DNA from: Ascochyta rabiei
Taxonomy: Eukaryota > Ascomycota > Dothideomycetes > Pleosporales > Didymellaceae
Assembly (NCBI RefSeq): GCF_004011695.2
Contig: NC_082420.1
Coordinates: forward strand, 434,001 to 498,000
Direction: 5' to 3'
Length of the DNA: 64,000 bases
The notes below the pieces were generated by a model. It was not told the origin of the DNA. It saw only the letters and a program-made list of their open reading frames with translations, and made no database searches. The position numbers were made by a program, and so were the translations under genes. Positions 34,694 through 44,252 of the stretch are shown piece by piece (the stretch's first letter is position 1; each line of letters opens with the position of its first letter).

Positions 34694-35350
34694 TTAGTTC
34701 TTGCCAACTTGGTAGGCAGTAGCAGCATCAGCGTCTGATCGCTTTCCCACCTGGTAGACAGTGGCAGCGTCAGCGTCCGATCGCTTTCCCACCTGGTAGA
34801 CAGTGGCAGCGTCAGCGTCTGATCGCTTTCCCACCTGGTAGGCAGTAGCAGCATCGGCATCTGATCGCTTTCCCACCTGGTAGACAGTGGCAGCGTCAGC
34901 GTCCGATCGCTTTCCCACCTGGTAGGCAGTGGCAGCGTCAGCGTCTGATCGCTTTCCCACCTGGTAGACAGTAGCAGCATCAGCGTCTGATCGCTTTCCC
35001 ACCTGGTAGGCAGTGGCGGCATCGGCATCTGACCGCTTGCCAACTTGGTAGGCAGTGGCAGCGTCAGCATCTGATCGCTTTCCCACCTGGTAGGCAGTAG
35101 CAGCGTCAGCGTCTGATCGCTTTCCCACCTGGTAGGCAGTAGCAGCGTCAGCGTCTGATCGCTTTCCTACCTGGTAGGCAGTGGCAGCGTCAGCGTCAGA
35201 TCGTTTGCCAACTTGGTAGGAAGTGGCAGCGTCGGCGTCGCTTCGGCGGTAGACTGGCTCTGCTGGAAGGTTGGTGCCGCGAGCAATGTTGTAGGTCGGT
35301 GCAGCGCTGGCAGCGCCAGCCAAGAAAGTGGCGTAGGTGGTAAAACGCAT
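34694..35350 (-). CDS. Kex2-processed repeat precursor of a dikaritin-type RiPP
   Basis: One exon, 218 residues from the ATG at 35350. Residues 1-18 (MRFTTYATFLAGAASAAP) are a signal peptide. A short leader ends in the dibasic Tyr-Arg-Arg. Then come thirteen uninterrupted 14-residue repeats S-D-A-D-A-A-T-x-Y-Q-V-G-K-R, where x is Ala (8 copies), Val (4) or Ser (1); the last copy ends Lys-Asn and stop. Every repeat is bounded by Lys-Arg, the Kex2 signal, and each has one Tyr followed by Gln-Val-Gly. This is the architecture of UstA-type precursors, where Kex2 releases units and UstYa-family oxidases cyclise a Tyr-containing core. Two UstYa-family genes lie within 4 kb, one divergently transcribed. 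Product structure is inferred; the precursor type is strongly supported. Confidence 0.92.
   Translation of the reverse strand: MRFTTYATFLAGAASAAPTYNIARGTNLPAEPVYRRSDADAATSYQVGKRSDADAATAYQVGKRSDADAATAYQVGKRSDADAATAYQVGKRSDADAATAYQVGKRSDADAATAYQVGKRSDADAATVYQVGKRSDADAATAYQVGKRSDADAATVYQVGKRSDADAATAYQVGKRSDADAATVYQVGKRSDADAATVYQVGKRSDADAATAYQVGKN
34697..35242 (-). repeat. Thirteen 42-bp tandem repeats coding for the core units
   Basis: 546 bp of direct 42-bp repeats with no spacers. Copies differ by a few synonymous changes plus the Ala/Val/Ser switch. Variant copies are interspersed (for example alternating Val and Ala near the 3' end), which suggests unequal exchange or slippage. This is a coding repeat, not a CRISPR. 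Confidence 0.95.
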
Positions 35351-35973
35351 ATTGCAGAAGCGGTCGAGATGATACAAGTTGTTGGTGTGAAGTGAAGGTA
35401 GCTGTAGCGATGGGATTCTACTGTTTTACTGTTCTCATCGACTGTGGGACTTTTATATGCCTTGTGGTCGACAGCAAGCCACCGAACGTTACCATGACGA
35501 TTATTGACAAATACCACAACTCACCTTGCAGCTCTACGTTTGCTGACAGACTGTCATTGAGCCATAGAAATTTTCACGACGCGCGGTAAGGTCAAGCAAG
35601 CCGTAATCGACGAGTGTGTACAGTGCATTGAGAATTGTGAAAGCGTTGTTAGCATCATGACGTTGCCCGTGAAGATTGGGTAAATGGTGCCTTGACCCTA
35701 CATATGCACAGTATATGCAATGTCAACGACTGTGTTTCAGTATCACAATGATTGACGATGCAGAAATTCCTAACGTGATGCTGTTCTCGTCCACTCACAA
35801 CACGATACATGTAAGCACTTGGCCCGATCAGTACAATGGGCAGTTGCATTCTCAACCGACACCAACTCGTTTCTAAAAACGCGAAAAATATGCTCAGGAA
35901 GGCCCCCAGATGAGCGACAAAGCAATTCACAGCCTGCAATACCTTCTTCCAAACTACTGCCAGCCCCATCGCG
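35351..35973. promoter_or_regulatory. Divergent promoter of the RiPP precursor and UstYa-like gene 1
   Basis: The 623-bp spacer separates two genes transcribed away from each other, the usual layout for co-regulated biosynthetic genes. On the precursor side GCATATAAAA (- strand, 35460-35451) is a good TATA box about 100 bases before its ATG. No obvious long palindrome is seen by eye. Confidence 0.6.
35451..35460 (-). promoter_or_regulatory. TATA box of the RiPP precursor
   Basis: GCATATAAAA read on the - strand, about 100 bases upstream of the start codon at 35350. It suits a strongly inducible small secreted-protein gene. Confidence 0.6.
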
Positions 35974-37125
35974 ATGGCCGACGAGGAAAGAACTCAGCAA
36001 TCCTTGAGTGAGATCCCGTTTCTCGACAAAGAAGAGAAACATGACGAAGAATTCCTGGACTGTGATGAAGTGCTACATAAAAGACCCAAAACTCGCTCAT
36101 GGCTACAGAGAAACCGCAGTGCGGTTATATGTCACGGGCTGATGATCTCTTGCTATCTTTTGATCACAGCTGTACTTTGGAACACTCACGTCGAACTAGG
36201 ATCTGGCTCCGACCATCTTCTTTTCAGTGAGTTTTTGGAAATCCGACACAACTGAACGTACTGATCTGGCGTGTAAAACAGCTCCCATTAAGGATAACAT
36301 CCGATACGTCGTCAAAGAGATAAAGGATAGTCCTCGCGATATTGTCTCTAGCGAGTATGTAGGAACCCCCACTCCAGAGACTGAGAAAGCCTGGGAAAGA
36401 CTTACACGTTGTGAGTAACTCGCCCGTGATTCACGATCCAGACCCGCATGACTGAAATACCACTAGTTCATAATCTTCGCATCACTGAAGAAGAGATGCA
36501 TGCGATGAACCTGAACACCTCTAATGCAATATCGTTTGCGCGTGGTGGAGGCTATCACGGAATGATGGGTGTGTTCCACGAGCTGCACTGCTTGGTCAGT
36601 ACCGAGATGTGCATAGTTAAAGCTCACCACCGGACTCACCAGCATCGCAGAAGCTCGTCAGAGAAGCGACTCGTCCAGACCACTACTACAAGAATAAAGG
36701 CAAAGCCGAGCGAGCGGTTCTCGCAGGACATACAGGTATCTCTTCAATGAAATTTGGCACAAAAGCCAAGACTAATCTGTGCAAGACCACTGCATCGAGA
36801 TCCTTCGCATGGGAGCTATGTGTCGAGCTGATCCCATGATATTCCCGTACCACTGGGTCGATGCAAATCGAGTACCCAATCCCACGTGGATTCAGAATCA
36901 CGAATGTGTGGATTGGGACCATTTCGAAGAATGGCTCGAGACACGCCGAGTGGACATTCATGCACCGAATGTTCTGGTTCACCCTCTTTATGGTTAGTGA
37001 TAGTCGCTTCTTGTGTTTGAAATGCGAATGTTGAGAAATTGTGTGATTTAGGTCCAACGTATCCGGGCGGTAAAAGTATCAAGGAATCTAACGGTCCACA
37101 GTGGTATCCATTAGATCCCGAGTAG
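35974..37125 (+). CDS. UstYa-family (DUF3328) oxidase 1, predicted RiPP cyclase
   Basis: Six exons (35974-36226, 36282-36410, 36467-36594, 36651-36735, 36786-36992, 37052-37125) give 291 residues with every junction in frame. A cytoplasmic N-terminus is followed by one membrane segment at about 49-70 (AVICHGLMISCYLLITAVLW). The lumenal domain carries both family motifs: HELHC in VFHELHCL, and HTDHC formed across the exon 4/5 junction (GHT|DHCIEILRMGAMC). Both are full HxxHC. UstYa-family proteins are thought to be metal-dependent oxidases that cross-link the Tyr of dikaritin cores. Here the gene is divergent with a repeat precursor, so that role is likely. The C-terminal segment has YPGGKS and ends PLDPE. 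Confidence 0.9.
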
Positions 37126-38066
37126 ATCTTGACAATGGATTACTTGTTGATCATTGCCGTGTATGACATAGAAGTTGGAGTCAAGTACGCTTCGGAAGCT
37201 GTTCGAGGCGTTCGCGCATTAAAACAGATGCAGTGTAATCCTAGTTTCCTAAGATATGCAATCCCCTTCACACTATATCGTACTCCGTAATCACTTAGAC
37301 ACGTCTTATGAGAGTCTAAATGTGGTTGCATCGCGTGATCGCCGAACTTGTTGAACGTGCTGCGCGTCCGGAACCGGGTCTTTTCTAACTACAGTTGGGT
37401 CTCCTCTGTCGGGCGGTGCAACTTGTTCTCTAATCTTCCCATATGAGGATATCAATCGTATGCGAGGGTTCACGGTTGAAGGTGTTGTTGGATATGTGTC
37501 AGAAGCTTGGGAGAGTTGCTTTTGAAACAAGGGTTTCGAAGATGTTGTAACGGCATTCACTATGCAGCTTCAGACCCCGTGCTTCCTTGGTATCATGAGT
37601 AAGTAGTTTGACGAAGTCGTCATGAAGAATTTCCCCTATTGGTAACTAATTTCAGTACTGTAGCGAGTATTCAGTCATAATGATCGATTTCCTGAAACCA
37701 ACTACTGAGCTTGGTGGATAGATTAATGGTAAGTAGCTAGTTATTAGCCTAGGCCAGCGTGTATTTGAAATATCATAGGTCGAGGGTAATGAATACGCGA
37801 CAACTACTCTCTGATAACGAGCCGAGTTCATAAATCAAAAGCAGTTTCCATTCGCATAAAGCAAGCTTCTTAGCAAGTGTGTAACAACTCCAAGTATGAG
37901 CATGAAGGCTCAGAAGAAAGACACAAAGACTGTACAACGATTGGGACAGTCTAAGCTGGATGTTACTTTGGATGACAAAATTTGCAACACTTGTAACCGA
38001 ATTCCCGGTCTTCGTCTCATAAGATGGAGATACAGCGGGCAAGTCACAAACAACACAACCTCACGC
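37126..38066. other. Convergent spacer between the two UstYa-like genes
   Basis: About 940 bp between convergent genes. An 84-codon frame on the - strand (37560-37306) and a few shorter ones have no recognisable domain or signal peptide. A small RNA or a second short precursor cannot be excluded, but no dibasic-bounded repeat is present. Confidence 0.5.
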
Positions 38067-39202
38067 CTAGTGTCCATGTCCTCCGTGCTGTAAATGAGGA
38101 GTACTATCGACAGCACCAAGCTTATCGCCCGTTCCCTGGGGATACGCAACACCTACATTTGACAATTAGTCATCGTTCGGACCAACGGGGTAGCACATTA
38201 TTGACTAACCTTTGGTAGGATGAACAAGCCAACCAGGCTTCATCATATCGACAGTATTCTCCTTAGTCCAGCGATCCAACTTATCCCAATTAACGCACTG
38301 ATGCGACGTCGCGTTTGCAACCGGAATCAAGCTATTATCGTGCCACTCGTAGGTGATGAGACCGATGTCTCCGTGGCACATGGCTGACATGCGGAGGAAA
38401 TCGATGCAATGTTCTGGTGCTTTGTTAGTCATATGTGGGGTTGCATGTTGGTGGGTAGAACTCACCGTTGTGCATGCGATTGAGTTCGTGCTGGCGGGGA
38501 CTGAAGTCTTTGAAATAGTATTCAGGATACATGAATTGATGGATGCGTTTCAGGCAGTGGAGTTCGTGGTACACGTTGAGTGTGCCGATGAAGCCACCGC
38601 CCTCGGGGACTGCGACACCGATGTTCTCTCTGGCGTAATGCTTCATGTACTTTGTGTCGATTTTGATGTTCTCGGCTACGATTTTGCATCAATGATCGTA
38701 CTTTTGCTTCTTGTGTAGTGGCATACTCACCATTCAAAAGATCGTGCCATGCTTGATCAAGCTTGGGTGTTGGCCTTCCAGCGTATTCGCCACCTTCCTG
38801 GATGAAGCCTTCCATTTTGAAAATGGTGTCTTCGTACTGAATAGCATCCGCGGCAGGAGCTGTTCCTCGTATCAGTAAGAGGCAACACATGGTTGATATG
38901 GTGAAATGGATGGGTTACATACAGAATGCAATGGCCGTGTTCACGCTTCTAGTCTGATTCTTCAGAACTACAAATATCCCAGTGAAGTACAGCATGAAGA
39001 GAACCACATGTCCAGCGATGAGGCGTTTCTGTCGCCAGACGGGTGTCGGCGCGGGTTCGTAGCGTCTAGTCCTCTGAAGCAATCCATTTTCAGACTCCTT
39101 GTCATATGAGGAGCGTGAGTCTTGCGTATCGGTGGACACCGAAGTATATCCTGAGCGGAAAGTATGCCAGGGGAAGTATTTTGTGCGGCCAAAGTACGCC
39201 AT
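38067..39202 (-). CDS. UstYa-family (DUF3328) oxidase 2
   Basis: Five exons (39202-38923, 38859-38731, 38675-38466, 38419-38210, 38152-38067) give 304 residues, all in frame. A membrane segment sits near residues 64-80 (GHVVLFMLYFTGIFVVL). Motif 1, HELHC, is intact within NVYHELHCLKRIHQF. At the position of motif 2 the sequence reads A-P-E-H-C (HN|APEHCIDFLRMSAMC), so the first His of HxxHC is missing although the His-Cys pair and following helix are conserved. Dikaritin clusters normally carry two or more UstYa homologues that act together, so this may be a partner with altered metal ligation. It is convergent with UstYa-like gene 1 and shares its orientation with the bZIP gene upstream. Confidence 0.88.
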
Positions 39203-39812
39203 GATCGTGAGAAGATCTATTTTATGGATAGTTGAAGTGTATGAGCACCGTAAATGCAGCGCTACTGAAATTCGAGTATACTGGGAACGAGCCTTGGAGA
39301 CATTGCTGTTGTCGTTGGTGATTGTGGTCATGACTTGCCGGACGAAGAAGATCACGTGGCCGCACGTATCCTGCACTGTCTTTCATCAGCACTGACAGTG
39401 CATGATGTCCGTGCGGCTGTGGGTTTGCAGATAAAATGGACGCCTGAAAAGGCGATTCTTGGCGTAAGATCTACCTTCCCGTAACACTGCATGACCATAA
39501 TGTATGCAGGGTAAAACTGCGCGAAGCTTAGTGTTGCGCTACTTGGCTCTAGGAAGGTAGTATAGGTGTGAGCATTGGAATACTTCAGTTTGATTTCAGA
39601 ACCATGCTCGTGTTCGGGGAACGAGGTGACGCTGGGGAGAATTGGTCCTTTCTCAACCGCCGCTACCAGCAATTGTATCACAGCCTGCGCTTACTCATTT
39701 CAGCTCAACATTCTCGTTCCAGCAGCTTTCGGCATGAAGATGGATTCTGGTAATTTCTACGACTTTGAAGTTGGTCGCTGCACGCACAGTAATTGCGTTT
39801 GGTACTTCGGTT
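39203..39812. other. Spacer between UstYa-like gene 2 and the bZIP gene
   Basis: About 610 bp. It should hold the promoter of UstYa-like gene 2 and the 3' end of the bZIP gene. A 109-codon - strand frame (39681-39352) lacks any feature that would mark it as a gene. Confidence 0.45.
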
Positions 39813-41021
39813 CTACTTGATGACCTTTAACATGTACAGAAAAACACAGATTGCTTGCGAGATATCGTTGTCCGACACATTCAGGTTCCGAGCCAAGTTT
39901 GACAACAGAGACCAGATACCCGGTACCTGTGTGATTGCATTTGAGCTATTGACCTTGATCCATGTTGTCTTGATATACATACCTGTTCGCGCAGATACTG
40001 CCTGTCGCGTTTCCAAATGTCTTTCGTTGTCTCGTCCTCGAACAATTGGTTTATCATGGTCCCTACAAACGCTCGCTTCCTTATCTCAACCTCGTTACTG
40101 CATAGCCCTGTCTCTGCTAGTTGTTGGAATTCCTCTTCATAGGACCGCTCCATAGCGAGTACACGTTCCTCATGATATCCTTGTGCCTCCTTACCGGTCC
40201 AGGTTTTGGAACTTTCGTGCAAATCAATTAGAAACTGGCGAAGTCGCCTGCTGCGGCTTGCTGATTGCGCGTAGAAAGGCAACGAGCCTTTTCTGAATTT
40301 CGCTGTATAGTAGTCTGTGATGACAACATCGAAATTCTCGAACCCCATCCCATCCGCTGCGTGAAGAACGTGGCCTATGCGGTCTTCTAACCTTACTGGT
40401 GGTTGTGAATCCAGTGGTAGATGAGCACCAACTGGTAAACTGTCGCTATCGAGGACAGAACTGAGCTGATCGAACAAAATCTTGGATGTGGAGTCGAATC
40501 CATTCGTAAGGCCATGCTGCGCGACGACTTGGCTGGCGAGAAATGCTCGTTCCATCACAAAGTCTGATTGCTGATAAGAAGATGGTCCTTGACCAGTGTG
40601 ACCCCAGGACTGATCCTGATATTGATGTGAAGGGAAGATGGGATCGAAAGCGAGCGGTGCATCCTGCTCAAAATTTGAAAGGTTTTCTGACGTTGTCATG
40701 ATCGATGTCGCAGCTGTGACTGAGCTTCCCGTGGATATGGAGGAGATGCGACCATGACTCGAGGTTGACGGGCATGTCTCGTGGTCATCGCCAGAGTCCA
40801 TGGTATTTGCCATATCAGTAACTTGCTGTCTCTCGCGACGCCCTGGAAGTCGTAGTCAGTAACTCGGAATTACGCTACTTATGCAATGCTTTTATGGGAG
40901 TGGACGCAGCGAAGAACAGAACAAGTCAGGACTTACTTCTACGATGTGTGCGCTGAGCCAGTCGATTTTTAGTCCGTCGAGCTTCGATTGCTATTTGTGA
41001 TTCATCAATCTGGAATTCCAT
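39813..41021 (-). CDS. bZIP transcription factor, candidate pathway regulator
   Basis: Three exons (41021-40937, 40842-39983, 39926-39813) give 352 residues. The first exon encodes a bZIP basic region, RRTKNRLAQRTHRR, continued by RRRERQQ after a 94-bp intron: the N-x-x-A-Q-R-x-x-R fungal Yap-like signature. The leucine zipper is weak or short, as in many fungal bZIPs that instead carry a C-terminal helical domain (DUF3425-like). The rest is Ser/Gln-rich with a C-terminal helical portion ending SNLARNLNVSDNDISQAICVF. It sits in the RiPP locus, 0.6 kb upstream of UstYa-like gene 2 and co-oriented with it. A pathway-specific role is an inference from position. Confidence 0.83.
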
Positions 41022-41469
41022 GAGTAAGCTGGATCTGCTTGTCGAACAATAGGCTGGCGTGAGGGAGCTCAGATTCGACAACGATCCGACCTCGCCGCAA
41101 TGATACTTATCCTCTAACTACTGCATTATGCTCTGCATCGTGCTTATTGGCTGATGATTACGAAGGATGCTGACCCTGGGTCTTTTCGATGACAGTTGCT
41201 TCTAGATCCGAAAACGGTTTGAGGCAGGGGGGATCCGCAGTCCTATTGGGTATGAGGGCTGGTGACACAGTAAGCTGCTACCCTCCTTGCGGTGCGACGT
41301 ATGGTGCCTTCATTTTAGTGTAGATCTCTTTATCCTCGTTGGCACCTTCCAAAGACGGACAGTGCTGCGTGCTGAAGGATCTGTACGGCGCAGGCGCGTC
41401 GCACATTATTTACCAAAGCTTTCAGCGATGAAGTGAGATTCTAAGCGCAGAAGAGCATTGGTACCTTAG

Positions 41470-42060
41470 CATTTCACTTAGCTACACCTAGTAAATTTAA
41501 GAAATTAATCTTCAACGCTATACTTATTTAGATATCTAGGTGGCTTATTTATTTAGCGTAACTATAATATATCAGTCAACTAATTCCAACCAATAATAAT
41601 CGATTTACTCTTAATAGCCTACCAATTCTATTATTCCTCTTTTATAACTTATATTCTAGGTCTTTCTAAAATCTAGCTGAATTTATTTTAGATGTTTAGT
41701 CTTAAAAAATTTACACTAGTATATAGAGTAACAGCCTTAGTAGTTTCTAAAGATACTTAGTTAACTTAGTAACTAGAACTAGTATAAGAACTAGATCTAA
41801 TAGTATTTCTAAGATTTATATATCTTAACTTTAGTTATTTAGGTAAAGTATATACTAATCTCATATATTGTTTCTCTCTTCTAGACTGTGGTCTGTAAGT
41901 ACTTTTAAGTTTTAATCTTGTTGATTTTTTTTCTCTATACTAGCTTCAGCCTACATTTGTTATAAGCTTAAGCTTTAAATAATTTTATAACCTATAGATA
42001 CGTAGCTAATATAACTAAAGTGCGGGGTATGTTAGGCAGAAGCGCGCGCTAAGCTGCTAA
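41470..42060. repeat. AT-rich RIP-like tract between bZIP and MFS genes
   Basis: About 590 bp dominated by TTAG, CTAA, TATA and AAGT words, far more AT-rich than the genes on either side. No coding frame or terminal repeats remain. It looks like an old transposon relic eroded by RIP. It ends about 160 bp before the MFS start. The sequence 41022-41469 is ordinary promoter-like DNA of the bZIP gene. Confidence 0.65.
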
Positions 42061-42222
42061 TAAAGTAACGCTACTGTTAGGCGAGTGGAGGTAGAATCTT
42101 ACCTGAATGCTAAGCATTTGGCTTATTACTTGCCCTCACCCGTTCCATTCACTTCCCATCACCTATTCCTTGTCATTACGCTCAACCTCACGCTTTTTTG
42201 CAATATACGGCCAGGTTCGAAA

Positions 42223-43850
42223 ATGGTATCTGAAGAGAAACCACCATCACGTCCGGCGTCGCTGGACATCGAGCAACCAGCAGTCACTACAGAAACCGAG
42301 AATCTGGCAGAGGATCGCTTGGAGAAACTATCTCGAGTCTATGGCGTACGCAGCCCTTATTGTTACACAAAGAAGTAAGACAAGTTTCGCTGATTCTCGC
42401 AGTGTACGTGGGATGGCCCGGACGACCCTGAAGACCCATACAATTGGTCCTCTTTTCACAAAATCATGATTGGCACCATTTTCTCATTTGGTCAGCTCGT
42501 CACGCTCATGTCTGCCAGCATGATAGCTTCAGCACTCGGTGAAATCGCTCACGATTTGGACACCACTGCGTCCACAGGTCAAATCATTCTCTCCACCTAC
42601 TTTCTTGGTCTAGCTTTCGGACCATTCCTGGCTGCTGCATTGGCCGAGATGTATGGTCGAAGACCAATATGGATCTTTGGCAATGCATGGTACATCCTAT
42701 GGAACGCGATCTGCCCTGTTGGCAATTCTACGGGCCTCATGATCTTTGGAAGACTCATGACAGGTGTGGGCGCCAGTGTCGGAATTACGGTATGTGCTCT
42801 GTGATAATCTTATCAGATCTGCTTCTTTGATGCTAACGCTTGTCGTAATGACAGCTCACAGGGCCAGTCATGGCAGATTTGTATCGTGAGAAAGATCGAG
42901 GCAAGTCGCTTGCCATAGCGTCCCTACTACCCTATCTTGGTCCAGCCTTGGGGCCGATTGTCGGTGGTATCGTTACCCAACTTGTTAAATGGACCTGGGT
43001 CTTTTGGATCATGAGTCTCTTTAATACAGCTGTCACGATTGTGGGTATCATCTATATCAGGGAAACTTACACGCCCGTACTCCTTCGCCGCAAGGCTGCT
43101 GCGCAGAGCAATGCCGCACCGCCCACCATCGTACCCGGCTCCATTCTAGGTGTTTGGAAAGATTTCGCTTCTCGGTTATCAGGCCATCTCATGCGACCAT
43201 TGCGCTTACTCTTCACACGACCTATCATCCAGTTCATCGCCTTGGTACTAGCACTGAATTTTGGCGTATACTGCTTCATGCTTTCGACCTTCGCCAGCCT
43301 TTGGATCAACAAGTATAACCAATCCGAACTGGCTAGTAGTCTTCACTACATCTCCATCGCTATCGGCTCTACCATCGCAGGTCAGGCTGGTGGGCATCTA
43401 ATGGACTTTGTCTACAACAAGCTCAGCAAGCGGAATGGTGGACAAGGCAAACCAGAATTCCGCGTACCTTACCTGGTTCCCGGTTTAATCCTTATGCCTG
43501 CAGGGTTATTCTGGTACGGGTGGTCTGCGCAATACACCATTTCGTGGGTCATGGTTGACTTTGGAGCTGCCATCTTGACACTAGGCAGTTTTGTGTCAGC
43601 GCAGGCTATGTACGCCTACCAGTTGGATGAGTTCGCGGAATTCGGTGCTTCAGCCAATGCGGCATCCCGAATGTTCTCAGCTGTCATGGGTTTTGCGTTC
43701 CCTATCTTTGCCCCACAGCTGTATGAGGCACTAGGCTATGGGTGGGGAAACAGCCTATTAGCATTCATCATGATTGCCATCGGCTTCCCGATACCCATCA
43801 TTTTATGGTTCTGGGGCCAGAAATTGAGAGCCCTTGGAAAGAAGGATTGA
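42223..43850 (+). CDS. MFS drug:H+ antiporter (DHA1, TPO1/FLR1-like)
   Basis: Three exons (42223-42345, 42403-42789, 42855-43850) give 501 residues. The 41-residue N-terminal exon is cytoplasmic. Twelve membrane segments follow with the DHA1 markers DPEDPYNWSSFHK before the first helix, GRRPIW after helix 2, and GPVMADLYREKDRGKSLAI in helices 4-5. Central loop and helices 7-12 are complete, with FAEFGASANAASR near the end. DHA1 antiporters of this type export small hydrophobic or charged metabolites at the plasma membrane. As the first transporter beside the RiPP genes it is the best candidate for product export or self-protection. The gene looks intact. Confidence 0.9.
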
Positions 43851-44162
43851 GGGGGTGGACGATCTCTGGAGTGCCCATCAGCAGGCTGACTAGTGATGTC
43901 TCATCAACAGTTAGCTGGAGGATTTCCGTGAGTATGATAATGCGTAAGGATATCTCAGCAAGGAAGTTACTGCATAAAATTTAATATAAAGGCTTGCATC
44001 ACTCTGCTTTTCTGCATGTTAAGAGTGTGACTGTGCATACATCGCCCAATTCGGCCACGGCTACGGGTTGGTACGTTGGGCTAGATCCAGCGTTTGATCA
44101 TCTGATAAAACTTGCTCAACATCTGATAAGTTCCCCGCCACGACTTCGAGGCAAACAGCTTA

Positions 44163-44204
44163 CCATGTCCGTGCGCGTGATGCACGGATTCGCGTGATGC
44201 ACGC
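44163..44204 (+). repeat. Left terminal inverted repeat of the Fot1-like element
   Basis: 42 bp identical to the reverse complement of 46249-46290, with an internal direct duplication of CGTGATGCACG. Confidence 0.93.
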
Positions 44205-44252
44205 GATCACCAAAATACACCAATCTCCTTGATACCACAACTCAACGCCACA

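Noticed and set aside
34697..35242. 13 x 42-bp array as a non-coding satellite or CRISPR
   Set aside because: The repeats keep one reading frame with conserved residues and dibasic sites downstream of a signal peptide, so they are coding.
37126..38066. A second short RiPP precursor between the two UstYa-like genes
   Set aside because: No signal peptide or dibasic-bounded repeats in any frame.
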